Under the pieces are notes generated by a model, which was not told the DNA's origin, did not search any database, and saw only the letters and a program-made list of their open reading frames with translations. Below, one piece after another: positions 16,278 through 24,667 of a DNA stretch of 64,000 nt; the stretch's first letter is position 1; each line of letters opens with the position of its first letter. Position numbers and translations under genes: made by a program. The stretch is taken from contig NZ_WUFT01000006.1 in NCBI RefSeq assembly GCF_010668805.1, positions 186,001-250,000 on the forward strand, given 5' to 3'. Source of the stretch: Rhizobium phaseoli. Its GTDB lineage: Bacteria > Pseudomonadota > Alphaproteobacteria > Rhizobiales > Rhizobiaceae.

Positions 16278-16895
16278 ATGCGCAACTGGCTCGGCAATGA
16301 CGGCAACTGGATCGTGGCGGGACTGGCGGCGGCAATCACCGTGCCCCTGCTCAGTCTTGTCGCCGGCATGCCCTTCTGGATCGCCGTCATCATCGCCCTT
16401 CTGGTCTTTGCCGGACTTGTCATTCTGCTCGCACCGCGCCGGCTGTTCGAAGGCCTCGATATCAAGAGCATCGGCAGCGGCCGCATCGCCTTTGCTCGCG
16501 ACCTGCTGGAGGCCGCGATTCCCTTCGCGCAGAAGCTGGAGGCCACAGCCGATACGATCAACGATCGAAAGACGGCAGACACAGTCCGCCATCTTGCCGA
16601 AATCGCCGCCGATGTGTTTCGCAAGGTCGAGGCCAAGCCCGAAAGCGCCAATGCCGTACGGCGATTCCTCTCCTATTATTTACCGCGTGCCGCCGAGGTG
16701 GCGGAAGGTTTTGCCGTCATCGAGGCCAAACGCGTTCCTGACCTAAAGCAGCTGGAGGAAATCCGCGCCGTGTTGGTCAAGCTTGAAGAGGCCTTCGTCC
16801 ATTATGCCGACAGCCTGATCGACGAGGCGCTCGGCACGCTCGACACCGATCTGCGCCTCATCCAGGCATCGCTCAAAGAGGATATCGGACGCTGA
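16278..16895 (+). CDS. XpaC-family membrane protein
   Basis: This 205-residue protein begins with two hydrophobic segments (about residues 14-32 and 36-54), followed by a helical cytoplasmic part containing TADTINDRKTADTVRHLAEIAADVFRK. It fits the XpaC family (5-bromo-4-chloroindolyl phosphate hydrolysis protein), a name that reflects an old phenotype rather than a known reaction. The ATG is 7 bp after the upstream stop, and its TGA shares one base with the ATG of the next gene. TelA and XpaC together in one operon suggests a shared membrane-linked role. Confidence 0.8.
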   Translation: MRNWLGNDGNWIVAGLAAAITVPLLSLVAGMPFWIAVIIALLVFAGLVILLAPRRLFEGLDIKSIGSGRIAFARDLLEAAIPFAQKLEATADTINDRKTADTVRHLAEIAADVFRKVEAKPESANAVRRFLSYYLPRAAEVAEGFAVIEAKRVPDLKQLEEIRAVLVKLEEAFVHYADSLIDEALGTLDTDLRLIQASLKEDIGR

Positions 16896-18001
16896 TGGCT
16901 CTTTCTCGCCGCGCTTTTGGAGTGGGACTGCTCGGAGCCGGCATCGTCGGCACTGGCGGTTATTTCGCCGTCAAGGACCGGCCCGAACTGCAGAGACTGC
17001 TCGGCGCCCGCACGATGCTGTTCGGCTTCGTCGGCGGCGAGAAGGAGGCGTTCCTCTCCGACCCCGACGTCATCAGGGCGCTTGGCGGATACGGATTGAC
17101 GGTGGACAGCCGCGTTGCCGGCTCCGTCGAGATGGTTCGAGAACAGGCGCTGCTGTCGCAGCATCCGCAATTCCTCTGGCCGTCCTCCTCGATCATGGTC
17201 GATATCGCCAGGCAGAACGGCATCGGTATCCGCAACGACCGCGTTGTGCTGAACACACCGATCGTCGTCTATTCCTGGCAGCCCGTGGTCGATGGGCTGA
17301 TCAAAGCGGGATTGGTCACGGTGACCAATGAAGGCCATCATCAGCTCGACCTCAAGGCGCTGCTTGACGCGATCCTTGCCGGTGCCGACTGGTCGAAACT
17401 CGGCGTCACCTCGCTTTACGGCCGCGCTCGGATCGTTTCGACCGATCCTAACCGCTCCAATTCCGGCTTCATGTTCGCCGGCCTCGTGCTCAGCCTTTTC
17501 AGCGGCAATGTCGCGACATCAGGCGATCTTGCGACGTTCGGCCGCAAGGCGCTGGCGATCTTCCGCAACATGGGCTTCAAGTCACCCTCCTCAGGCAAAC
17601 TTTTCGACCAGTATCTGGCAGGCGGCCTCGGCGGCGAGCCGATGATCGTCGGTTATGAGAACCAACTGGTCGAATGGATACTTGCCGATCCCGCGCGCTG
17701 GGAGCGCATCAAGGGAAGCGCAGGCGCAAAGCCGGTGGTGCTCTATCCGCGACCGACCGTTTATTCCGCGCATCCGCTAATCGTCGTCGACGAGAACGCC
17801 AACCGGCTGATCGAAGCGTTATCCAGCCCGAAGCTGCAGGAGCTGGCCTGGACGAGACACGGCTTCCGCGGTCCGCTCGGAACCGCCACCGGCACCGCAA
17901 ACAGCGCAATCGGCAGCCTGTTGCCGGCTGAGGTCGATGCCATCCTGCCGATGCCTGACGCCGGCGCCATGCTGTCGTTACTGACGATGCTGGCAAGCTG
18001 A
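16895..18001 (+). CDS. Second solute-binding-like protein of the telA cluster
   Basis: The 368-residue protein starts with a Tat- or Sec-like N-terminus (MALSRRAFGVGLLGAGIVGTGGY), an SRRAFG motif followed by a hydrophobic run, so it is probably exported. The rest resembles an extracellular solute-binding protein and aligns in outline with the first domain of the lipoprotein two genes upstream (WPSSSIMVDI here, WPASSVWVDM there; NSGFMFAGLVLSLFSGN here, NSGASAYLAMLSSALGN there). No ligand can be assigned. No ABC permease or ATPase is nearby, which argues against ordinary uptake. Confidence 0.78.
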   Translation: MALSRRAFGVGLLGAGIVGTGGYFAVKDRPELQRLLGARTMLFGFVGGEKEAFLSDPDVIRALGGYGLTVDSRVAGSVEMVREQALLSQHPQFLWPSSSIMVDIARQNGIGIRNDRVVLNTPIVVYSWQPVVDGLIKAGLVTVTNEGHHQLDLKALLDAILAGADWSKLGVTSLYGRARIVSTDPNRSNSGFMFAGLVLSLFSGNVATSGDLATFGRKALAIFRNMGFKSPSSGKLFDQYLAGGLGGEPMIVGYENQLVEWILADPARWERIKGSAGAKPVVLYPRPTVYSAHPLIVVDENANRLIEALSSPKLQELAWTRHGFRGPLGTATGTANSAIGSLLPAEVDAILPMPDAGAMLSLLTMLAS

Positions 18002-18062
18002 GCGACCGCATGCGAAGGGCGGGACAGCGGCTGAATTTCTCGGCATAAACCTTGTTGATATG

Positions 18063-18099
18063 CCGTTTGGAATGTTTTCCTTGCTTTTATTCCAAACGG
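18063..18099 (+). promoter_or_regulatory. Perfect inverted repeat upstream of rpsB
   Basis: CCGTTTGGAAT (18063-18073) and ATTCCAAACGG (18089-18099) form a perfect 11-bp stem with a 15-base loop. No T-run follows, so it is not a standard terminator. It lies 136 bp before rpsB and could be an operator or part of the rpsB leader. Confidence 0.4.
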
Positions 18100-18234
18100 A
18101 ATGTATGGGCACCGCATTCCACACGTAAGGCATGGGATAGTCCGGGAGAAATCCGGATCGTTCCGCCCGGTGGCATCTTCGAAGAGGATGCTGTTCGCCT
18201 TGCGGAGGTTCAACCGGAAAAGGATAACAAAGGC

Positions 18235-19002
18235 ATGGCATTGCCCGATTTCTCTATGCGCCAGCTTCTCGAAGCAGGCGTCCACTTCGGCCACCAGACG
18301 CACCGCTGGAACCCGAAGATGAAGCCGTACATCTTCGGCGATCGTAACAACATCCACATCATCGACCTGGCTCAGACCGTTCCGATGCTGTCGCGCGCCC
18401 TGCAGGTCGTCAGCGACACCGTTGCCCGCGGCGGCCGCGTTCTCTTCGTCGGCACCAAGCGCCAGGCGTCCGAGATCATCGCCGACAGCGCCAAGCGTTC
18501 GGCCCAGTACTACGTCAATTCACGTTGGCTCGGCGGCATGATGACGAACTGGAAGACGATCTCCAATTCGATCCAGCGCCTGCGCAAGCTCGATGAGATC
18601 CTGAACGGCGAAGCCCAGGGCTTCACCAAGAAGGAACGCCTGAACCTCGAGCGCGAGCGTGAAAAGCTCGACAAGGCTCTCGGCGGTATCCGCGATATGG
18701 GCGGCACGCCGGACCTGATGTTCATCATCGACACCAACAAGGAAAAGATCGCGATCGACGAAGCCAAGCGCCTCGGCATCCCGGTCGTCGCCATCATCGA
18801 CTCGAACTGCGACCCGGACCTGATCGACTATCCGATCCCGGGTAACGACGACGCATCGCGCGCTATCGCCCTCTATTGCGAGCTGATCTCCCGCGCTGCC
18901 ATCGACGGCATTGCCCGTCAGCAGGGCTCTTCCGGCCGTGATCTCGGCGCGTCCTCAGAAGTTCCGGTCGAGCCGGCTCTCGAGGAAGCAGCCGAAGGCT
19001 GA
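18235..19002 (+). CDS. rpsB: 30S ribosomal protein S2
   Basis: The 255-residue protein has the S2 signature ([38 protein letters not shown]) and the coiled-coil insertion ([29 protein letters not shown]). S2 joins the 30S subunit late and is needed for mRNA binding with S1. The start at 18235 is set by AAGGA upstream and the family N-terminus; the frame stays open upstream without similarity. tsf follows after 253 bp, the usual bacterial pairing. Confidence 0.97.
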   Translation: MALPDFSMRQLLEAGVHFGHQTHRWNPKMKPYIFGDRNNIHIIDLAQTVPMLSRALQVVSDTVARGGRVLFVGTKRQASEIIADSAKRSAQYYVNSRWLGGMMTNWKTISNSIQRLRKLDEILNGEAQGFTKKERLNLEREREKLDKALGGIRDMGGTPDLMFIIDTNKEKIAIDEAKRLGIPVVAIIDSNCDPDLIDYPIPGNDDASRAIALYCELISRAAIDGIARQQGSSGRDLGASSEVPVEPALEEAAEG

Positions 19003-19255
19003 TGAAAGCGGGCGGATCGGAAGGTCCGCCTATGCTTGCAGGGACTGGGCTTGCATGACTGGAAAGGCCGCTCGCGACTCATCGAAGTTCGGCGGCCTTG
19101 CCTGTTTCAGGGCGAGGGCATCAGGCTCTTTGCCAGATAAGTTTCGGTATGACGCGTCTTCATCACGCTGTCATACATACAGGTACATTTCGTGCCTTAA
19201 TCCGGTGCCGCGCCGCGCTTTGCGGCCCACCGTATGAACCGACAAGAGGAAGCTA

Positions 19256-20182
19256 ATGAGCGAGATTACGGCTGTAATGGTGAAGGAACTGCGCGAAAAG
19301 ACCGGCGCAGGCATGATGGACTGCAAGAAGGCTCTTGCTGAGACCGGCGGCGACATGGAAGCGGCGATCGACTGGCTGCGCGCCAAGGGCATCGCCAAGG
19401 CTGACAAGAAGTCGGGCCGCACCGCCGCTGAGGGCCTCATCGCCGTTTCCAGCCAGGGCACCAAGGCAGTCGTCGTCGAAGTCAACTCCGAAACCGACTT
19501 CGTCGCCCGTAACGATGCCTTCCAGGATCTCGTCCGCGGCATTGCCAAGGTCGCCGTCTCCACCGACGGCACCGTCGACGCCGTTGCGGCTGCGACCTAC
19601 CCTGCATCCGGCAAGTCCGTTTCGGACACGATCAAGGATGCGATCGCAACGATCGGCGAGAACATGAACCTGCGCCGCTCGGTCGCGCTCTCCGTTGAGG
19701 ACGGCGTCGTCGCCACCTATATCCACAATGCCGTTTCCGACGGCCTCGGCAAGCTTGGCGTTCTCGTTGCCCTGAAGTCGACCGGCGACAAGGAAGCCCT
19801 GAACGCAATCGGCCGTCAGGTCGCCATGCACATCGCGGCGACCGCGCCGCTGGCGATCCGCCCGGAGGAAGTCGATGCCGCCGTCGCCGAGCGCGAGCGC
19901 AACGTCTTCATCGAGCAGTCGCGCGCTTCCGGCAAGCCTGACAACATCATCGAGAAGATGGTCGACGGCCGCATGCGCAAGTTCTTCGAGGAAGTCGCCC
20001 TTCTCTCGCAGGCTTTCGTCATCAATCCGGATCTGACCGTCGCAGCCGCCGTCAAGGAAGCTGAAAAGGCCGTCGGCGCGCCGATCGAAGTCGCCGGCAT
20101 GGCCCGCCTTCTGCTCGGCGAAGGCGTCGAGAAGGAAGAGACCGATTTCGCAGCCGAAGTTGCGGCTGCCGTCAAGGGTTGA
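19256..20182 (+). CDS. tsf: Translation elongation factor Ts
   Basis: EF-Ts is the guanine nucleotide exchange factor for EF-Tu. The 308-residue protein contains the N-terminal UBA-like domain with [19 protein letters not shown] and the core [10 protein letters not shown] (TDF motif that contacts EF-Tu). GAGGAAG precedes the ATG by four bases. It follows rpsB and precedes pyrH, a widely conserved order. Confidence 0.97.
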   Translation: MSEITAVMVKELREKTGAGMMDCKKALAETGGDMEAAIDWLRAKGIAKADKKSGRTAAEGLIAVSSQGTKAVVVEVNSETDFVARNDAFQDLVRGIAKVAVSTDGTVDAVAAATYPASGKSVSDTIKDAIATIGENMNLRRSVALSVEDGVVATYIHNAVSDGLGKLGVLVALKSTGDKEALNAIGRQVAMHIAATAPLAIRPEEVDAAVAERERNVFIEQSRASGKPDNIIEKMVDGRMRKFFEEVALLSQAFVINPDLTVAAAVKEAEKAVGAPIEVAGMARLLLGEGVEKEETDFAAEVAAAVKG

Positions 20183-20209
20183 TCTTCCTGCCATAATTGG
20201 GAAAACACC

Positions 20210-20237
20210 AGGGCATCGCGTGACAACGCGGTGCCCT
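20210..20237 (+). terminator. Hairpin after tsf, possible weak terminator
   Basis: AGGGCATCGCG (20210-20220) pairs with CGCGGTGCCCT (20227-20237) with one G-U and a six-base loop. There is no clear T-run, so it may stabilise mRNA or give partial termination before pyrH. Confidence 0.45.
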
Positions 20238-20277
20238 TCGTGTATCGGGCACTCACGGCAATTTACGAGGAGCCAAG

Positions 20278-21000
20278 ATGTCTATAGAGCCTGTCTATAA
20301 ACGCGTTCTACTCAAGGCTTCCGGCGAAGCGCTCATGGGTAGCCAGGGCTTCGGGATCGATGTTGCGGTAGCGGACCGCGTTGCATCCGACATCGCCGAG
20401 GCAAGGCATATGGGCGTGGAAGTCGGCGTCGTCGTCGGTGGCGGCAATATCTTCCGCGGCGTCGCAGTAGCGTCCAAGGGCGGCGACCGGGTCACCGGCG
20501 ACCACATGGGTATGCTCGGCACCATCATCAACGCGCTGGCGCTGGCGACCTCGCTGCGCAAGCTGAACATCGATACGGTGGTGCTTTCGGCCATCTCCAT
20601 GCCCGAGATCTGCGAGAGCTTTTCGCAGCGCGCAACCCTCTATCATCTGTCGATGGGACGCGTGGTGATCTTTGCCGGCGGTACCGGCAACCCCTTCTTC
20701 ACCACCGATTCGGCCGCAGCACTGCGCGCAGCTGAAATGGGTGCGGAAGCGATCTTCAAGGGTACGCAGGTGGACGGGATCTATACCGCCGATCCGAAGA
20801 AATACCCCGATGCGACTCGCCTCGACCGGCTGACGCACCAGGAAGTGCTGGATAGGGGGCTTGCGGTGATGGACGTTGCCGCCGTCGCGCTCGCCAGGGA
20901 GAATTCCATTCCGATCATCGTCTTCTCGATCCATGAGAAAGGCGGTTTTGCTGAAATCTTGACGGGGGGTGGCCTCAAGACCATCGTCTCCGACAACTGA
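20278..21000 (+). CDS. pyrH: UMP kinase
   Basis: UMP kinase phosphorylates UMP to UDP for pyrimidine nucleotide synthesis. The 240-residue amino acid kinase-fold protein has KASGEALMG near the N-terminus, GGGNIFRG in the glycine-rich substrate loop, and FAGGTGNPFFTTDSAAALRAAE, all diagnostic of bacterial PyrH. GAGGAG precedes the ATG. It sits between tsf and frr as in many bacteria. Confidence 0.97.
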   Translation: MSIEPVYKRVLLKASGEALMGSQGFGIDVAVADRVASDIAEARHMGVEVGVVVGGGNIFRGVAVASKGGDRVTGDHMGMLGTIINALALATSLRKLNIDTVVLSAISMPEICESFSQRATLYHLSMGRVVIFAGGTGNPFFTTDSAAALRAAEMGAEAIFKGTQVDGIYTADPKKYPDATRLDRLTHQEVLDRGLAVMDVAAVALARENSIPIIVFSIHEKGGFAEILTGGGLKTIVSDN

Positions 21001-21136
21001 TATAAGCTGCGCCGCTTGATCAGGCGCAGCCCCTTGCTGAAACATGGTGATTTAGGCCCGGTTGGTCTGAAATCTGAATCACGTTGCGGCAAGCGAATAT
21101 GAAAGATAGCGACGCGCTTTATACGGGAGCATCGAC

Positions 21137-21697
21137 ATGAGTGAAGGTATCGACATCAAGGAACTGAAGCGCCGCATGGATGGCGCGGTTTCGGCATTCA
21201 AGAGCGACATCGCATCGCTGCGCACCGGCCGTGCTTCGGCCAACATCCTCGATCCGGTGACGATCGAGGCTTATGGTTCGCGTATGCCGCTGAACCAGGT
21301 CGCCAACATCACTGTGCCCGAGTCGCGCATGCTGTCGGTTTCCGTCTGGGACAAGTCGATGGTCAGCGCCGTCGAGCGTGGCATCCGCGAATCCAATCTC
21401 GGGCTCAACCCGATCGTCGACGGCCAGAGCCTGCGTATTCCGTTGCCTGAGCTGAACGAGGAGCGCCGCAAGTCGCTCGTCAAGGTGGCTCATGACTATG
21501 CCGAAAAGAGCAAGGTCGCGATTCGCCACGTTCGCCGCGATGGCATGGACGGCCTTAAGAAGGCCGAAAAGGATAGCGTAATTGGCCAGGACGAGGGCAG
21601 GGCGCAGTCGGAACGTGTACAGAAGATGACGGACGAGACGATTTCCGAAATCGACCGCTTGCTTGGCGAGAAGGAAAAGGAAATCATGCAGGTCTAG
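21137..21697 (+). CDS. frr: Ribosome recycling factor
   Basis: RRF splits post-termination ribosomes with EF-G. The 186-residue protein has the family pattern: [45 protein letters not shown] and the C-terminal [23 protein letters not shown] helix. A hairpin without a T-run (GCTGCGCC 21006-21013 with GGCGCAGC 21023-21030) lies in the 136-bp gap after pyrH. Confidence 0.97.
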   Translation: MSEGIDIKELKRRMDGAVSAFKSDIASLRTGRASANILDPVTIEAYGSRMPLNQVANITVPESRMLSVSVWDKSMVSAVERGIRESNLGLNPIVDGQSLRIPLPELNEERRKSLVKVAHDYAEKSKVAIRHVRRDGMDGLKKAEKDSVIGQDEGRAQSERVQKMTDETISEIDRLLGEKEKEIMQV

Positions 21698-21734
21698 TGG
21701 ATCTGTGCCTTTGCCTGGAAAGACCGGACGGGAA

Positions 21735-22478
21735 ATGTCGGAATCTGTATTTGTGACCGTGCCAGAGCATGTTGCCATCATCATGGACGGCAATGGCCGT
21801 TGGGCCAAGCAGCGCGGCCTGCCGCGGACAATGGGCCATCGCAAGGGCGTCGAGGCGGTGCGCGAGACAGTACGCGCAGCCGGTGCGGCCGGCATAAAAT
21901 ATCTGACCCTCTTTGCCTTCTCCTCGGAGAACTGGCGCCGGCCGGAGGCCGAAGTCTCCGATCTGCTCGGACTGTTGAAGGCCTTCATCCGGCGCGACCT
22001 CGCCGAGCTCCATCGCCAGAACGTCCGGATCAAGGTGATCGGCGACCGCCACAGCCTGCGCAACGACATTCTCGGCCTGCTGCTTGAGGCGGAGGAAACG
22101 ACCAAGGACAATACGGCGCTGACACTGGTCATCGCCTTCAATTACGGTTCGCGCGACGAGATCTCCCGGGCTGTGGTGAGCCTGGCGAGGGATGTCGAGG
22201 CCGGCCGCCTGAGGGCGCAGGATATCACCCCGGCACTGATCAACGCCCGTCTCGACACGGCGGGCATTCCCGATCCGGATCTCATTATCCGCACCAGCGG
22301 CGAGGAGCGGCTGTCCAACTTTCTGCTCTGGCAGGTCGCTTATTCGGAATTCATCTTCGTTCCGGAATACTGGCCGGATTTCAGCCCTGAGATCTTCCGC
22401 TCGGCGCTCGAGAAGTTCGCCTCTCGCGATCGGCGCTTCGGCGGCCTGTCGTCGCAGGCCGCCGCGGTTGGCACCTGA
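21735..22478 (+). CDS. uppS: Isoprenyl transferase / undecaprenyl diphosphate synthase
   Basis: This cis-prenyltransferase makes undecaprenyl diphosphate, the lipid carrier for peptidoglycan and O-antigen. The 247-residue protein has the catalytic [11 protein letters not shown] with D18, then [13 protein letters not shown] and the C-terminal [19 protein letters not shown] motif. The start at 21735 begins the conserved region; the in-frame upstream extension overlaps frr and is not supported. The TGA shares one base with the ATG of cdsA. Confidence 0.95.
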   Translation: MSESVFVTVPEHVAIIMDGNGRWAKQRGLPRTMGHRKGVEAVRETVRAAGAAGIKYLTLFAFSSENWRRPEAEVSDLLGLLKAFIRRDLAELHRQNVRIKVIGDRHSLRNDILGLLLEAEETTKDNTALTLVIAFNYGSRDEISRAVVSLARDVEAGRLRAQDITPALINARLDTAGIPDPDLIIRTSGEERLSNFLLWQVAYSEFIFVPEYWPDFSPEIFRSALEKFASRDRRFGGLSSQAAAVGT

Positions 22479-23308
22479 TGCAGCAGGAATTGAAGCTCCG
22501 CATCGTTTCAGGACTGATTCTTGCGGCCATCGTTCTTGCAGCCACCTGGTATGGCGGGTTTGCCTTCCGCATTCTGGCGGCGGTGATCGGCCTGCTGATC
22601 TATTATGAATGGTCGACAATATCAGGCATCGCGCGTGATTGGGTCGCCAATACGGTCGGCTGGATCGGCCAGGCGGCGATCGCCTTCCTCGTGCTTATCG
22701 GCAATTTCGAATTCGCCGCCGGCATGCTGGTCGGCGTCACCGCCGTCGGCATAGCGCTGATCATCCTGCATGGCACCAGCCGCTGGCTGCCCGTGGGCCT
22801 GTTTTATGCAGGTGCCACCGGCCTGGTGCTCGCTGCGATCAGAAGCGACGACCGGCCTGGCCTTTACGCCATGCTCTTCGTCTTTGCCGTCGTCTGGGCA
22901 ACCGACATCCTCGCTTATTTCATCGGTAGGGCGCTCGGGGGACCGAAGCTTGCCCCTTCGATTTCGCCGGGAAAAACATGGTCGGGCGCAGTCGGCGGCG
23001 CCGTTTCGGCGGTCGCAGCCGGTGTGGTTCTCGTCCATTTTCTCCTTCCGGGCGCTGAAGTCATCGCCGCCGTCGCAGCACTCGTTCTCTCGGTTTGCAG
23101 CCAGTCGGGAGATCTGTTCGAATCTTTCATCAAGCGAAAATTCGGCGTCAAGGATTCAAGCCGTCTCATTCCGGGTCATGGCGGCGTCATGGATCGGGTA
23201 GACGGACTGATTTTTGCCTGTTTTTCGGCGTTGTTGCTTGCTGGATTATTTTCCCTGATAAAGGGGACTGCGATGACGTCGCTCGGCGCGGCATTGTTCG
23301 GCCTTTGA
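22478..23308 (+). CDS. cdsA: Phosphatidate cytidylyltransferase
   Basis: CdsA converts phosphatidic acid and CTP to CDP-diacylglycerol, the branch point of phospholipid synthesis. The 276-residue polytopic protein has about seven membrane segments and the C-terminal signature SQSGDLFESFIKRKFGVKDSSRLIPGHGGVMDRVDG. It overlaps uppS by one base. The dxr gene that often lies between cdsA and rseP is absent. Confidence 0.95.
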   Translation: MQQELKLRIVSGLILAAIVLAATWYGGFAFRILAAVIGLLIYYEWSTISGIARDWVANTVGWIGQAAIAFLVLIGNFEFAAGMLVGVTAVGIALIILHGTSRWLPVGLFYAGATGLVLAAIRSDDRPGLYAMLFVFAVVWATDILAYFIGRALGGPKLAPSISPGKTWSGAVGGAVSAVAAGVVLVHFLLPGAEVIAAVAALVLSVCSQSGDLFESFIKRKFGVKDSSRLIPGHGGVMDRVDGLIFACFSALLLAGLFSLIKGTAMTSLGAALFGL

Positions 23309-23345
23309 TGACGCCGCAGCCTGACGGAAGGAACCGATAGAAGTG

Positions 23346-24464
23346 ATGGCCGATATATACGCATTCCTGATGGGGAATATCGTCACCTTCATCCTCGTGC
23401 TTTCGTTGCTCGTCTTCGTGCACGAGATGGGCCATTACCTCGTCGGGCGCTGGAGCGGTATCCGCATCCTGGCCTTCTCCGTCGGTTTCGGTCCGGAGAT
23501 ATTCGGCTTCACCGACCGTCATGGAACGCGCTGGAAGATCTCGGTGATCCCGCTTGGCGGTTACGTCCGTTTCTTCGGCGACGAGGACGCCTCGAGCAAG
23601 CCCGACAGCGACAAGATCGCCGCCATGTCCGAGGAGGATAGGGCGCGCTCCTTTGCCGGAGCAAAGTTGTGGAAACGTGCAGCGACGGTTGCTGCCGGCC
23701 CGATCGCCAATTTCCTGCTGGCGATCGCTATCTTCACCGTTCTTTTCTCGGTCTACGGCCGTTCGGTCGCCGATCCCATCGTCGCCGAAGTCAGGCCGGA
23801 TGGTGTGGCGGCTGCCGCCGGCATCCTTCCCGGCGATCTCCTGGTCGCCATCGACGGCGGCAAGGTCGAGACTTTCGACGACGTGCGCCGCTATGTCGCC
23901 ATCCGCCCGAGCCAGACGATCGTCGTCACTGTTGAGCGCGGCGGTCAGAAGCTCGACTTGCCGATGGTGCCGCAACGCGTAGACCAGACCGACCAGTTCG
24001 GCAACAAGATCGAGCTCGGCCAGATCGGCATCGTCACCAACAAGGAGGTCGGCAATTTCCGCCTGCAGACCTATACGCCGCTCCAGGCGCTGCGTGAGGG
24101 CGTGATCGAGACCCGGGACATCGTCACCGGCACCTTCAAATATATCGGCAATATTTTCCGCGGAACGATGCGGGCCGATCAACTGGGCGGGCCGATCCGC
24201 GTGGCGCAAGCTTCGGGCCAGATGGCGAAGCTTGGTATAGGGGCAGTGTTGCAGCTCGCCGCCATGCTTTCAGTTTCGATAGGATTGCTTAACCTGATGC
24301 CGGTTCCGGTACTTGATGGCGGCCACCTGATGTTCTATGCGGTGGAAGCGGTGAGAGGAAAACCGCTGGGCGCCAAGGCTCAGGAAATCGCATTTCGCAT
24401 TGGTTTGGCCATGATACTAACATTGATGGTTTTCACGACCTGGAACGACATTAGCCTGAGCTAA
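23346..24464 (+). CDS. rseP: RIP metalloprotease RseP (site-2 protease family)
   Basis: RseP is an inner-membrane zinc protease that cleaves transmembrane segments of anti-sigma factors and signal peptides. The 372-residue protein has the zinc-binding HEMGH at 26-30, a central PDZ domain (VAEVRPDGVAAAAGILPGDLLVAIDGGKV) and the third metal ligand motif NLMPVPVLDGGH near residue 320. GTG 23343 directly precedes ATG 23346; the ATG is preferred. It precedes bamA as in most proteobacteria. Confidence 0.95.
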   Translation: MADIYAFLMGNIVTFILVLSLLVFVHEMGHYLVGRWSGIRILAFSVGFGPEIFGFTDRHGTRWKISVIPLGGYVRFFGDEDASSKPDSDKIAAMSEEDRARSFAGAKLWKRAATVAAGPIANFLLAIAIFTVLFSVYGRSVADPIVAEVRPDGVAAAAGILPGDLLVAIDGGKVETFDDVRRYVAIRPSQTIVVTVERGGQKLDLPMVPQRVDQTDQFGNKIELGQIGIVTNKEVGNFRLQTYTPLQALREGVIETRDIVTGTFKYIGNIFRGTMRADQLGGPIRVAQASGQMAKLGIGAVLQLAAMLSVSIGLLNLMPVPVLDGGHLMFYAVEAVRGKPLGAKAQEIAFRIGLAMILTLMVFTTWNDISLS

Positions 24465-24667
24465 GGGTAAACGCGCAAGGCAGGGGAATTACTATTTATT
24501 TACGATGTTTCAAGGCTGTAGTGGCGAATGGGTCACGCTTCGAAATGAAGTAAACAGAAATTAACGACCTCCCTTGCTTGTATGTCAAAAGCGGGTAAAA
24601 CGACACACGTGACCGGAATCGGGTTCTCCCGGGGTCGGGGACGAGGGAAAAAAAGGTAATAGGTGAA

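Noticed and set aside
18052..18234. N-terminal extension or upstream small gene before rpsB
   Set aside because: The frame is open but has no ribosome site or similarity, and S2 starts at [10 protein letters not shown].
19064..19099. Terminator between rpsB and tsf
   Set aside because: AAGGCCGC and GCGGCCTT can pair, but the loop is 20 bases and there is no T-run.
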